Positions 41,873 through 51,386 of a stretch of DNA of 64,000 bases are shown here, in pieces; positions within the stretch are counted from its first letter, which is position 1, and each line of letters starts with the position of its first letter. The DNA comes from Saccharomyces uvarum (Eukaryota > Ascomycota > Saccharomycetes > Saccharomycetales > Saccharomycetaceae), in the NCBI GenBank assembly GCA_947243795.1, contig OX365943.1, positions 310,001-374,000 of the forward strand, written 5' to 3'. Position numbers and translations under genes: made by a program. The notes below the pieces were generated by a model. The model was given only the letters and a program-made list of their open reading frames with translations, was not told where the DNA came from and ran no database searches.

Positions 41873-42328
41873 ATGGAAAACCACAGTAAGAAGCCACATG
41901 GCGTGAAAGACCAATCGGTGACCAAGCCCATCTCTTTAGATGGCAGAACAGGTGAAGTGATTGTTAGAAAGTCTACAGGAAAAACCAAGGTACGCAAAGG
42001 CCAGACAGAAGAAGAATACGAGCAGCAGTTGCAACACTATTTCCAAGTGGAAAAGGGCCCTGTACGGACAGATATTGGTTGGATGGACAAAGTGGATCCT
42101 CTGGCCCAGATACGAAATGGCGAGTACGACGTCTCCAATAAGCACCAGCGACAAGTGCTCAGTGGATTCTGCCACCGGTTCTACTACCAACGCAAGTATG
42201 AGCAATGTCTGGACCTCAGCAGCTACTTGTTGGGGCTCTTCGAACCCTTCAACGTGAAGAATAAAATGAAGCGTGAGTTGGAAGAGTTGAATTATATGAT
42301 CGAGCAGTGTCGTAAACAGGTGTTATAA
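41873..42328 (+). CDS. Conserved yeast protein of unknown function (YPL108W type)
   Basis: A 151-residue soluble protein matching S. cerevisiae YPL108W by position and sequence character; no biochemical role is known to me. The N-terminal 50 residues are Lys/Gly/Thr-rich (VSLDGRTGEVIVRKSTGK-like, residues about 20-38). The C-terminal half is helical with conserved Trp/Arg/Cys positions (HQRQVLSGFCHRFYYQRKYEQCLDLS, about 93-118), which may form a TPR-like helical pair. There is no signal peptide or membrane segment. The start ATG is at 41873. It shares a 220-base promoter with the ARL1-like gene, so the two could be co-regulated. Confidence 0.88.
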   Translation: MENHSKKPHGVKDQSVTKPISLDGRTGEVIVRKSTGKTKVRKGQTEEEYEQQLQHYFQVEKGPVRTDIGWMDKVDPLAQIRNGEYDVSNKHQRQVLSGFCHRFYYQRKYEQCLDLSSYLLGLFEPFNVKNKMKRELEELNYMIEQCRKQVL

Positions 42329-42494
42329 GCCGAATAAGAATTCGAATTTGAAAAAAGAGATATTTCTTTCCCCGATATGGCGGATATGATTTATATAACT
42401 AATGTAAACTAAAATAGAAATAGTAATACGTAACTGTACCAGGTTGGTGTGAATGCAGCTACCACGAGGTATATACGTGATTTGAAAGTACAGC

Positions 42495-43244
42495 ATGATA
42501 AGAAGTCACAGATGGTTAATACTTAACAAATTTTATCCAGCTCGGAATTTCACAAGATGTTCCAAGATAGATATGACTTTTGAAGGAAACACTCAGGGCA
42601 TTTCTGCTTCTGCTGAAGAGAGGATGTCCACCGTCTTTGGGGGTCGTCTGAAAGGTGAGCCTCCAAGATCTACAAGTAGAGTGCTTACGGGTGGAATGAA
42701 GAAAATAGCTGGTGTCCCTGTACCTGCAAAACCGCAAGAACCTGATAACTGTTGTATGTCAGGGTGTGTTAATTGTGTGTGGGAAATATATAGTGAGGAC
42801 TTAAGGGACTGGAAACATAGGAGAAAAGAAGCTGCCCAAAAGATACAGGGAACAAAGGAGAAGTGGCCTATGGATTGGAATCCACCTTTAGGCTTGCTAA
42901 GCATAAAAAACGTCCCAGTCGAACTACAGAAAAAGAAGTTGGAAATTGATGATATGAAAGCAGATCAACCTCCTGATTTATCGGCTATCAGAGGTATGTT
43001 CCCCAAGAGGAAAGGGCCTTTGCCTAAGAGTGTCTTAGCAGCTAAAAAAAAAAACAATGCTCTAAGACACAAGCACGGGCAAGAAGAAGAACGAACCAAC
43101 CAACAAATTGCTCAGCTAGAAGCAGACGAAGGTTGGGAGGATATTCCTGTTTACGTTAAAGCATTTGCCGAATTTGAGTCAAAGAAAAGATTACAAAAAA
43201 TTCATCAACAGGAAGAACAAAAAAAGAAAACTGCTCTAGTTTGA
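42495..43244 (+). CDS. DPC25: Oxidoreductase-like-domain mitochondrial protein (YPL107W type)
   Basis: 249-residue protein matching S. cerevisiae YPL107W, reported as a mitochondrial protein; the name DPC25 is from memory. The N-terminus is basic and amphipathic (MIRSHRWLILNKFYPARNFTR), a good mitochondrial presequence. The 'oxidoreductase-like' Cys motif DNCCMSGCVNCVWEIYSEDL occupies about residues 84-103, with four Cys that could bind metal or a cofactor. The C-terminal half is Lys/Glu-rich and helical (about 150-249). An alternative internal ATG follows the presequence (about residue 27), but the first ATG keeps the targeting signal. The enzymatic role is unproven. Confidence 0.88.
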   Translation: MIRSHRWLILNKFYPARNFTRCSKIDMTFEGNTQGISASAEERMSTVFGGRLKGEPPRSTSRVLTGGMKKIAGVPVPAKPQEPDNCCMSGCVNCVWEIYSEDLRDWKHRRKEAAQKIQGTKEKWPMDWNPPLGLLSIKNVPVELQKKKLEIDDMKADQPPDLSAIRGMFPKRKGPLPKSVLAAKKKNNALRHKHGQEEERTNQQIAQLEADEGWEDIPVYVKAFAEFESKKRLQKIHQQEEQKKKTALV

Positions 43245-43550
43245 ATCAAGGAACAAACGATATTGTTCAAAACCTGTCTATAACACTTTCTTCTATCCAG
43301 GCCCTTGCCGAATATGGTAGGTGAAGAGAGTTGAAGCACGCGTATATTCATATTCAAAAGTATAAGATATTGATGTCTATTTTAAACATACATATTCATA
43401 TACGTACACATATATTCATGAAATTTTTCAGTTATATTATATTATATTTTTTTATTAACTATACAGAGACGATATTAAAAAAATTTATCAAAAGTGAGTG
43501 AAACAAGCGGAAAGAGCGAAAAGGTTCTTTGTCTTTTTACTGGATCAGCT
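43245..43550. other. YPL107W-SSE1 convergent spacer
   Basis: 306 bases of AT-rich 3' flanks with TATATA and TACATA polyadenylation-type signals around 43388-43450. Nothing else is seen. Confidence 0.5.
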
Positions 43551-45632
43551 TTAATCCATGTTGACATCACCTTCGGTATCCTTCTTTTCATCCTTCTTGT
43601 CAGCTTCAGCCTTTCTTTGAGCAGCCAATTTTTCAGCCAAAGCAGCCATTTGAGAGGATTCTTGCTTGGATCTTAAAGCTTGCTTCTTTTCTTCTTCCTT
43701 AGCCAAGTATCTACCTCTGATAACGTTACCTAGGGAAGCCAATTCTTCGTATTTAGCAATGTATTTAGCCTTGATGGAATCGAAACCATCGTCGTATAAC
43801 CATTCTTCAGCCTTGTTTAACATATCCTTCAACTTGGTCTTTTCAGCATCAGAGGCAAAGGTAGAGTATTCTTCATCCAATTTACCACGTAACGTGTAGA
43901 TGTATTCTTCAAGAGTGTTCTTACGGTCTTCAGTTTCGGCGACCAATTTGTCTTGGGCGATCATTTCGTTTTCCTTTTCAATTAATTCATTCAACTTCTT
44001 AGCTTCCAAGCCAAAAGTGTGTTCGACAATGGTCAAATCATCCTTCTTCACGGTCTTGATGACCTTCTTGAACTCTGGTTCGGCATCTTCTGGAGCATCT
44101 TCTGCTAATGGAACAGGCTCTTCAACCTCAATATCTTCGATAGTGTAGGCCTCTTCGATAGTGTGTAAACCAGATGGGTCACATCTCAACTTTAACTTGA
44201 CTGGAACAGAGTCTTGACCTTCTGGTAATTGGACACCAGTAATTTCCCAGTTAGCAATGTGTTCTGGGGTGTTAGCTGGTAACTGTGTGACATCGGTGTA
44301 GTTGGCAGCCATTGAAAAGTCACCAGTACGGTTTAAAGTAATCAATTTAGTAGATGGGAAAGTTGAGCCAGCTGGGAAGACTTCCATGTGGTCTTCTTCT
44401 TCAACTTGTTTGTCCCAGGAGTAAGAAACGGAGTAAGGATGGATGTCCTCGAACTTGAATGGTCTAACTCTTAAAGTTGGGGAGTGGATGGCACAAATGA
44501 AAGCAGCACCCTTAGCAATAGCTTCATCTTGGTTCAAAGTGGTAGACAAAGGCTTATCGAAGGCTTCAGAAATGGATTGCTTCAAAGTTGGGATACGAGT
44601 GGTACCACCAATGATTTCGACAAAATCAACTTCTTCAGCAGTCAAGTTGGCTTGAGCTAAAGCTCTGGTAACTGGTTCAGTAACACGTTCCAACAATGGC
44701 TTGACCAATTCTTCCAATGACTCACGAGTTAGTTGGGATGATACATCAACATCGTTCATAACGGATTCAACAGAGAATGGAGCAGTAGTGTTAGCAGACA
44801 AAACCTTCTTCAATTTTTCAGCGGCAGTCAAAATTCTGTTGTAAGCCTTTGGATTCTCCCTAATGTCGATCTTGTACTTGGACTTGAACTCATCAGCGAA
44901 ATGTTCAGTGATGGCCAAATCGAAATCTCTACCACCAAAATGTTTGTCACAAGCAGTACCTAAGACCTTTAATTGACCCTTCTTGAAAGCCATGATGGAA
45001 CATGTGTAAGAAGAGTGGCCGATGTCAACAAAGGCCACAATTCTTGGTTTTTCTTCACCTTCTGGCAAATCATTCTTGAAGATACCGTAAGAAACACCAG
45101 CAGCAGTAACGTCGTTGACGATTCTGACGGGGTTCAAGCCGGCAATTCTAGCGGCATCACCAACGTTATAACGTTGTTCTTCTGTGTACCAAGCTGGAAC
45201 GGCAATACAAACATCGGAGATGTTAGCTTTGGTGTCTTGCTTAACAGTGTCCTTGACTTTGTCAATGAACATGGCAGTTAGTTGAGTAGCAGAGAAAACA
45301 TGCTTTTCACCACCGAATCTAACTTCAGCACCAACCTTCTTGTCATCCAATTCAACCAACTTGGAAGTAAAGTGCTTAGATTCTTGCTTCAAGTCTGGGT
45401 GACCGTAGTTTAAACCAAGAATTCTCTTTAAGTTAGCAACGGTGTTCTTGATATTGGAAGTTTGCTTGTTCTTACCGGTTTCACCCAAGTATCTGTTCTT
45501 TGGACCGAAACCAACAATAGAAGGGGTGGAACGGTTGGAGACTTCATTGACAACAATGTCAATACCTCTGTTTCTAGCAACAGCCAAGACAGAGTTATTG
45601 TTACCTAAATCTAAACCAAATGGAGTACTCAT
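43551..45632 (-). CDS. SSE1: Hsp110 chaperone / nucleotide-exchange factor Sse1
   Basis: Cytosolic Hsp110, the main nucleotide-exchange factor for Hsp70 Ssa and Ssb and a partner of Hsp90. The 693-residue product has an Hsp70-like nucleotide-binding domain (about 1-385; [15 protein letters not shown] at the start, [13 protein letters not shown] at about 200, [13 protein letters not shown] at about 341). It also has a beta-sandwich substrate domain with the long acidic Hsp110 insertion (about 500-525) and a helical C-terminus ending EGDVNMD. Length equals the remembered Sse1. Assignment to SSE1 and not SSE2 rests on neighbours SYH1 and YPL107W. Codon usage is strongly optimised. A three-unit heat-shock element lies upstream. 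Confidence 0.97.
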   Translation of the reverse strand: MSTPFGLDLGNNNSVLAVARNRGIDIVVNEVSNRSTPSIVGFGPKNRYLGETGKNKQTSNIKNTVANLKRILGLNYGHPDLKQESKHFTSKLVELDDKKVGAEVRFGGEKHVFSATQLTAMFIDKVKDTVKQDTKANISDVCIAVPAWYTEEQRYNVGDAARIAGLNPVRIVNDVTAAGVSYGIFKNDLPEGEEKPRIVAFVDIGHSSYTCSIMAFKKGQLKVLGTACDKHFGGRDFDLAITEHFADEFKSKYKIDIRENPKAYNRILTAAEKLKKVLSANTTAPFSVESVMNDVDVSSQLTRESLEELVKPLLERVTEPVTRALAQANLTAEEVDFVEIIGGTTRIPTLKQSISEAFDKPLSTTLNQDEAIAKGAAFICAIHSPTLRVRPFKFEDIHPYSVSYSWDKQVEEEDHMEVFPAGSTFPSTKLITLNRTGDFSMAANYTDVTQLPANTPEHIANWEITGVQLPEGQDSVPVKLKLRCDPSGLHTIEEAYTIEDIEVEEPVPLAEDAPEDAEPEFKKVIKTVKKDDLTIVEHTFGLEAKKLNELIEKENEMIAQDKLVAETEDRKNTLEEYIYTLRGKLDEEYSTFASDAEKTKLKDMLNKAEEWLYDDGFDSIKAKYIAKYEELASLGNVIRGRYLAKEEEKKQALRSKQESSQMAALAEKLAAQRKAEADKKDEKKDTEGDVNMD

Positions 45633-46279
45633 CTTTCAAAGAAAATGTTATGTATCAATGTACTTTTTGCTTGTGGCTATCAAAAAAGAATCAAGAATAA
45701 GAAAGACCTGGATTACAATGTAAAATTTAAGACACAAAAGAGTTTGGAATAAACTATATCTTTTATCACAAACGTTATCCCAACAAGAAGTAGTGCTCTT
45801 CGAAAAAGGAATCTTCTAGAACCATCTTCGTTAAATTTTTTTTCATCGCCTTTGAAAAAAAAAAAAGAAAAAACGAAAAAGAAATACACGTAATAAGTGA
45901 CTAGGTGCTCAACCGACCGTCAATAAATGAACTGTTAACATATCATCCAATAGAAGACTACCCAGATCGGCGATTGGGTATGCTTAATTGGTGTTTCTGC
46001 TATCTTCAAATATTTTCTCTTCGTCTACCTTTCCTGGGTTGACTAGTAGAACGAAACCTGGTAGCAGTGTACAGATTTAAATCTTCTTCTAAGATATAAA
46101 TTTCTTCAGAGACTTAAATATATAGATGTAGTATTATCAGTAAAATAAGAGTTAATTAGGATGTTTAGTTCCAATTAATTATACAAATAGGAGGCGGATT
46201 AAACTAATCTATACATCGAACAAAGAAATATACACATACAGCTATCAAATGCTGCGGAACTAAAGAGTTACATCTGGCT
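45633..46279. promoter_or_regulatory. SSE1 promoter / SYH1 3' flank
   Basis: 647 bases without a gene. The heat-shock element at 45809-45821 and an A-rich tract (about 45856-45885) mark the SSE1 promoter half. The rest is AT-rich SYH1 3' flank. No LTR or tRNA remnant was recognised. Confidence 0.55.
45809..45821 (-). promoter_or_regulatory. Heat-shock element before SSE1
   Basis: GAA-N2-TTC-N2-GAA, three perfect alternating Hsf1 units, about 180 bases before the SSE1 start. Extra TTC and GAA units lie nearby (about 45799-45803 and 45827-45829). SSE1 is Hsf1-dependent in S. cerevisiae. Confidence 0.8.
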
Positions 46280-48808
46280 TTAGAAGCGTCTTCCTTTCTT
46301 CTTACCAACGACTTGGAATTCCCAATCTTCAGAACTACCTTCGGGCATAGTTAATACTTCGCTCCAGCTTAACGGGTCGCTGATTTGTTCTTCGCATTCT
46401 AAACGCTTCTTGATAAAATCAGTAGCAAATCTTCTACCATCCATAGTTGAACTATAAGAATATATAGTATCAGCAATGATTTCTTTAGACTCAGGGCCTG
46501 GTGGCAAGCTTAGCAACATCTCTAGAACGTTGTCGGGTTGAACGCCTGAGTTTAACTTCAATTGGGACCGACACCACTTCAAAAATTCTTGACGCTTAGA
46601 AACTGAAGCATTACCGGGATAGGCAGGAGCTCGTGACACATTAATTTGACGGGCCTTCAGGTTAGGGATACTAGTAGATGAGCCGATTTGCTTACCCTTC
46701 CCGTTTGCCTTAGTTTTTGTTGCATTAGCTGTTCCTCCTACAGAACGTAATTTTTCAGGACTAATGTATGACCTTGGTTGATTTACGGACACAGAGGCCG
46801 CTGGAGTTGTCGTAGTGGTGGCGCTCTTGGAAGAAACCGTGGTCCACGTATTGCTAGAATTTGAGGAACTGGTTGCTAAAGATGATGGGGAAGGCGTCCT
46901 TGAAATGAAATCATCGAGTGAGGTAATGCGGTTGGATTTCTTGGATTTCTTTTGAACTTGTTCCCATAGCTTTTTCTGTTCTTCAATGAAAGTAGAGTTT
47001 GATTTGAAATCATCATCTTTGGCCATTTTCTTCTTATTAATGGTTGGCAGACCCTTTGCATTTTTAGATCCTTTCATCAGTTCTTCTTTGATGTCAAGCT
47101 GGATTGGCTGTTGTTGTGGCTTTACGCCCCAAGCAGAAGCGGTATGAGGGGTTGCTTGAGTCTGCGCTGAACCTAATATTTCCTTTTGTAACTTCAAAGC
47201 CTCTTCGCGGTCTAATTGGGTACGGCTAGCCTTTTTCTCTTTCTTTAATGTGTTTTTCTTCTTCAAATCTTCTAAAGCAGAGGATATTTGATTAGAGACA
47301 GCAGCGTCCGCTTGCTTATTAGCCCAGGGTGCTAAATTGGTACCGGAAGAGGTTGCAGGGCTTTCAGTCGGTGAGGAGGACTCTGTATCTTCACTCAAGA
47401 TGCTATTTAACAATTCCTTTTGTTTCTCTTTTTCTAACTTCCCGTCTTCCTTCTTCTTCTTTTTCAATTTATCTTCCTCCTTCTTTTGCTTTTGCTTTAG
47501 TTTTTTCTCTTTCTTTAAATTGCGTTGTTCTTCTCTTCTCTTTTTTTCTTCTTCTTGTCTTTGTTGTTCTTCCAGTAATTTTTGAGCCATCATTTCTGCT
47601 TTTGCAAACCTTTTTTGTTCTTCAGAAGGTATTTGAGAAGTACCGTTGTTTTCTAGCTCCCTTTGATCTGAGGATATTTGTTCAATCCCAACCTCTTGGA
47701 TTTCTGGTTGAATTGATTCTTGAAGAGTATTTTTCTCGTCACCGTTTACAAGACGATTTTGGACTTCCTGAGGTAACTCATTTTTATCGCTAGCAGTGTT
47801 CACTTTGTACTCTTCTGCGCTCGTTTTATTTGGAGTACTTTTTGGTTCTGGACGGCCTCTTTGTTCAACGCCAGCAGTAGGTGCTGCAGCAGATGCAGGC
47901 CTCTTAATACTCTCCGGTATGTGGTCTACTTTCGTGACATGAGGGCCATTTACAGGAACCCAAACTTGAGTTTCATGATAGTAGCTTCCATCTTCAAACT
48001 TGAGATTTAATACTTCTTCGTAAGTAAAGTCATCACTATGCACATCAGCAGTAGGCTCTAACTCTCTCGTTCCAACCTTTTGGTTTTCTGGCGCAATTGG
48101 AGCGACAGGCGGAACACTACTTAATGCTGTAATTACAATAAAATCAAAAGTGGTAAATGGATCCTGATAATTGTTAACCAAGGTAGTTAATTTACCCAGT
48201 GTGATGAATTTATCGTTCACACCGAATGGCTCAATAGATGTTGCTAATCTACAAACCTGCAAGGTCGGGGTGAAATACCCTGCTTGGTACCATTGTGACA
48301 TATTATTGCTACCAAAGGGGCCTTGAATGTTACCATTCGAGTCAATGTATTTCCACTGCGATTCTATACCAGGAGGTGGAAGTTGGTTACCAACGTTAGA
48401 GGCAAGTCCTGCTGGATTGAAAAGAAAAGAACCCATATTTGGCAACGCCTTCGGTTGACTGTTGTTAAGAGAAGCACTGCTAGTGCTTGCATGCAAATTA
48501 GACGCCACATTGAAAGCACCGCTGTTTTCTTGATTAACAGGTATCTGTGGGCCAGATCCAGTAATCTCAGCACCATATGCATTCATTGGAACAGCACTGG
48601 CACCATTAACAATATTGCCACTTGCTGGTACAAATGGAGAGGACACTCTTTGGATGCCAATGGAATCCAAAAGAGAGGAGGTCCTTTGTAAAGGAGCTGT
48701 ATTGTTCATCATTGGAGTATTGCTGTTTGATAGTGTAGTTGTATCTGAGTTTGTGTCTGCAAGCTTGATACTTTGGAGATCAAATGCTAGAGGGTTAAGA
48801 GGATTCAT
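46280..48808 (-). CDS. SYH1: GYF-domain protein Syh1
   Basis: GIGYF-type protein, paralogue of Smy2, that binds Pro-rich ligands and promotes decay of mRNAs with stalled or colliding ribosomes. The 842-residue product has an Asn/Ser-rich N-terminus, a GYF domain (about 150-208) with IQGPFGSNNMSQWYQAGYF, and a long Lys/Glu coiled coil (about 395-475). A low-complexity Ser/Thr stretch follows, then a conserved C-terminus with SKRQEFLKWCRSQLK-like sequence (about 735-750). The frame starts one codon earlier with TTG; the ATG at 48806-48808 (MNPLNPLAFD) was chosen. Near the remembered S. cerevisiae length (849). Confidence 0.95.
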   Translation of the reverse strand: MNPLNPLAFDLQSIKLADTNSDTTTLSNSNTPMMNNTAPLQRTSSLLDSIGIQRVSSPFVPASGNIVNGASAVPMNAYGAEITGSGPQIPVNQENSGAFNVASNLHASTSSASLNNSQPKALPNMGSFLFNPAGLASNVGNQLPPPGIESQWKYIDSNGNIQGPFGSNNMSQWYQAGYFTPTLQVCRLATSIEPFGVNDKFITLGKLTTLVNNYQDPFTTFDFIVITALSSVPPVAPIAPENQKVGTRELEPTADVHSDDFTYEEVLNLKFEDGSYYHETQVWVPVNGPHVTKVDHIPESIKRPASAAAPTAGVEQRGRPEPKSTPNKTSAEEYKVNTASDKNELPQEVQNRLVNGDEKNTLQESIQPEIQEVGIEQISSDQRELENNGTSQIPSEEQKRFAKAEMMAQKLLEEQQRQEEEKKRREEQRNLKKEKKLKQKQKKEEDKLKKKKKEDGKLEKEKQKELLNSILSEDTESSSPTESPATSSGTNLAPWANKQADAAVSNQISSALEDLKKKNTLKKEKKASRTQLDREEALKLQKEILGSAQTQATPHTASAWGVKPQQQPIQLDIKEELMKGSKNAKGLPTINKKKMAKDDDFKSNSTFIEEQKKLWEQVQKKSKKSNRITSLDDFISRTPSPSSLATSSSNSSNTWTTVSSKSATTTTTPAASVSVNQPRSYISPEKLRSVGGTANATKTKANGKGKQIGSSTSIPNLKARQINVSRAPAYPGNASVSKRQEFLKWCRSQLKLNSGVQPDNVLEMLLSLPPGPESKEIIADTIYSYSSTMDGRRFATDFIKKRLECEEQISDPLSWSEVLTMPEGSSEDWEFQVVGKKKGRRF

Positions 48809-49105
48809 CAATTATTTCCACTATCAAGTTAGATAAGCCGTGGTATTAAAGCACTGTCTTGAAAATGTCATTGAAACGTCCATGGCAAGCAAAATGTTTC
48901 GCTTTCTTTTTCTTGCTTCAAAAGTTTGTTTAATGAAATTTCCAAAGGCCCACTGCCGTGTCAAAGGACAATAATAAGTAAAAATGGGAGTGGGTAGCAA
49001 TTGTTGCTGTTAAGAACTCTCATGCCTTCTTATTTAACGTTCGTTTTCTCTGAGAATCAAATTAGTGTATGTCCTTGAAAGTTTTTGACATTATCGACTT
49101 CGACC

Positions 49106-51082
49106 ATGTTGGTCCGTTCCAAGGTTTGTTTACATACAGTCATTAGACAATTGTCTGGCTTTCCAGAAGTCAACGCTATTAAAAGAAAGTTTCTGTTCGA
49201 AAAGGATACTTCGACTGTGGAACAGTTGAAAGAGCTATCCAATGGCCAAAATGTAGTGCTCAATGGGTGGATAGAGCAAAAACCTAAAAGAATTGGTAAG
49301 AATTTGATATTTGGACTTTTAAGGGACTGTAATGGCGATGTAATTCAATTGGTTGATAATAAGTCGTTACTGAAAGGCTTTACTTTAGAGGATGTGATTC
49401 AGGCCAAAGGTGTACTCTCTTTGAAGAGGAAGTTGTCAAATGAGGAAGCTAACACGTACGAAGTACAGTTGGAAGACGTAGTGGTATTAAACGCTTCGAA
49501 TAAGAAACCTGCACAACTGCAGGATTTTAAATTGTCTGCTACTTATCCACCGGAATTCCGCTATTTACAATTGAGAAGTCCCAAGTTTCAGAACTTTTTA
49601 AAGAAGAGGTCCTCTATCTCGAAGGAAATTAGAAATTCCTTTACTAATTTGGACTTTACGGAAATAGAGACCCCAACATTATTCAAAGCTACCCCAGAAG
49701 GCGCAAGGGAATTTCTAGTACCAACAAGGACCAAGAGATCTGATGGAAAACCATCATTTTACGCTCTCGATCAAAGTCCTCAACAATACAAACAACTTTT
49801 GATGGCCGGTGGTATCAATAAATATTATCAAATGGCTAGGTGTTTTAGAGATGAAGATTTGAGAGCTGATAGGCAACCCGAGTTTACACAAGTTGACATG
49901 GAAATGGCATTTGCTAATTCTGAAGATGTTATGAAAGTCATTGAGAGGGTCGTTCCTGATGTGTGGTGTAAATTCTCTGACAAGGGAGGATTATTAACTT
50001 TAGATAACAATGGTTCATTAGTGCCTGTGAAAAAAGAGGACAACACAGTTTCTGTCTTTCGTATGCCTTATGAACAAGCGATGTCTCAATACGGTATTGA
50101 TAAACCGGACTTGAGGGCACCAGATTTGAAAATCGTTAACTTGAGTGAGTTCAACGCGTTTAGTCATTTGAACAAAATGTTCCCCGTTTTTGAAGTGATG
50201 ATCTTAAGAAACGCTTTTTCGAATATGGAGGAATACGAAAAGCATTGGTCATTCCTGACTAATGAAAAGAATTATAACTATAGAATTCCAATCGTGCTTC
50301 CAATCGAAAATGACGAACAAGCTCAATCAAGCTGGTTTGAGAATTTTCTTCCAATTGCGACTTTCGAGAATCCTCATTTAATAACCAAGTTCCTAAAATT
50401 ACGTAAAGGTGACATAATATGCGGCTGTACCAGAGAACCAAACCATTCTATCTTTGAGAATCCTACTCCTTTGGGAAGGTTAAGACAGTTGGTGTTGCAA
50501 AACGAGAAAGGAAAAAACCTCTATTACAGCACCAATAAAGATGTTGCGTCTTGGATTGTTGATTTCCCATTGTTTTCGCCGGTTACCATCGAAGAGAAGT
50601 CTGTTAAAATGGAAAAGTTCGCTTATCCGGAGTACGAGGAGGATAAGCTATGCTCTACGCATCACCCTTTCACCATGGTAAAGCTCAATGATTATGAGAA
50701 TTTAGAGAAAACCCCGGAGAAGTGTTTGGGTCAACATTATGATTTTGTAGTAAATGGCGTAGAATTGGGCGGTGGCTCTACAAGAGTTCATGATCCAAAA
50801 TTACAAAACTATATTTTCGAAAGCGTTCTCAAGATTGATAATGCACACGAACTATTCGGTCATCTATTGGATGCTTTTGATATGGGGACCCCACCTCATG
50901 CTGGATTTGCAATTGGCTTTGATAGAATGTGCGCCATGATCTGCGGTACTGAGAGTATAAGGGATGTAATTGCTTTTCCCAAAAGTGTCACAGGGGCTGA
51001 TTTGGTGGTTAAGAGTCCAAGTGTGATATCCGAAAGCGTTTTAGAGGCTTACAATATCAGATATGGCAACTCGGAAAAGTGA
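49106..51082 (+). CDS. MSD1: Mitochondrial aspartyl-tRNA synthetase
   Basis: Class IIb synthetase charging mitochondrial tRNA-Asp. The 658-residue product equals the remembered S. cerevisiae length. A basic, acid-poor N-terminus (MLVRSKVCLHTVIRQL) is a mitochondrial presequence. An OB-fold anticodon domain follows (about 50-145). The class II catalytic core has motif 2 FRDEDLRADRQPEFTQVD (about 247-264) and motif 3 GFAIGFDRM (about 600-608), with the bacterial-type GAD-like insertion between them. The frame upstream reaches only a TTG at 49085, so the ATG at 49106 is used. It is divergent from SYH1. Confidence 0.97.
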   Translation: MLVRSKVCLHTVIRQLSGFPEVNAIKRKFLFEKDTSTVEQLKELSNGQNVVLNGWIEQKPKRIGKNLIFGLLRDCNGDVIQLVDNKSLLKGFTLEDVIQAKGVLSLKRKLSNEEANTYEVQLEDVVVLNASNKKPAQLQDFKLSATYPPEFRYLQLRSPKFQNFLKKRSSISKEIRNSFTNLDFTEIETPTLFKATPEGAREFLVPTRTKRSDGKPSFYALDQSPQQYKQLLMAGGINKYYQMARCFRDEDLRADRQPEFTQVDMEMAFANSEDVMKVIERVVPDVWCKFSDKGGLLTLDNNGSLVPVKKEDNTVSVFRMPYEQAMSQYGIDKPDLRAPDLKIVNLSEFNAFSHLNKMFPVFEVMILRNAFSNMEEYEKHWSFLTNEKNYNYRIPIVLPIENDEQAQSSWFENFLPIATFENPHLITKFLKLRKGDIICGCTREPNHSIFENPTPLGRLRQLVLQNEKGKNLYYSTNKDVASWIVDFPLFSPVTIEEKSVKMEKFAYPEYEEDKLCSTHHPFTMVKLNDYENLEKTPEKCLGQHYDFVVNGVELGGGSTRVHDPKLQNYIFESVLKIDNAHELFGHLLDAFDMGTPPHAGFAIGFDRMCAMICGTESIRDVIAFPKSVTGADLVVKSPSVISESVLEAYNIRYGNSEK

Positions 51083-51386
51083 GGATAAGTTAAGGTTACA
51101 GTGGCCATAGGAAAAATAAGAAATCCGCGCTGTGACTGTAGTTAGGTGGGTTCTTTCTGTAAATATTATACTTGTATATCTACTTTCTGCATATAGTAGA
51201 GAGAAGTGGGGAAGGGGAATGACGATAATACTCTTTGCCTAATCTTTATATTTTTGTTGTATATTATGTAAAAATCACAAAACCATTAAGTCATAAAATC
51301 TATAAGAAATGAACTTTTTACGTTTCAAGCGTCCTGTAGCTTATTGCTATTTACATGAATTTTATAGTGATAAGAATGGCGTCAAC
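51083..51386. other. MSD1-FMP30 convergent spacer
   Basis: 304 bases of AT-rich 3' flanks. Nothing recognisable beyond polyadenylation-type TATA/TACATA tracts. Confidence 0.5.

Noticed and set aside
45901-46060. Possible LTR or tRNA remnant in the SSE1-SYH1 spacer
   Set aside because: No terminal TGTTGG/CAACA-type ends, cloverleaf or B box could be found.
47329-47793. 154-codon plus-strand frame opposite SYH1, Phe/Leu/Ser-rich
   Set aside because: Reflects the Lys/Glu coiled coil of SYH1 read on the other strand; the apparent hydrophobicity is an artefact.
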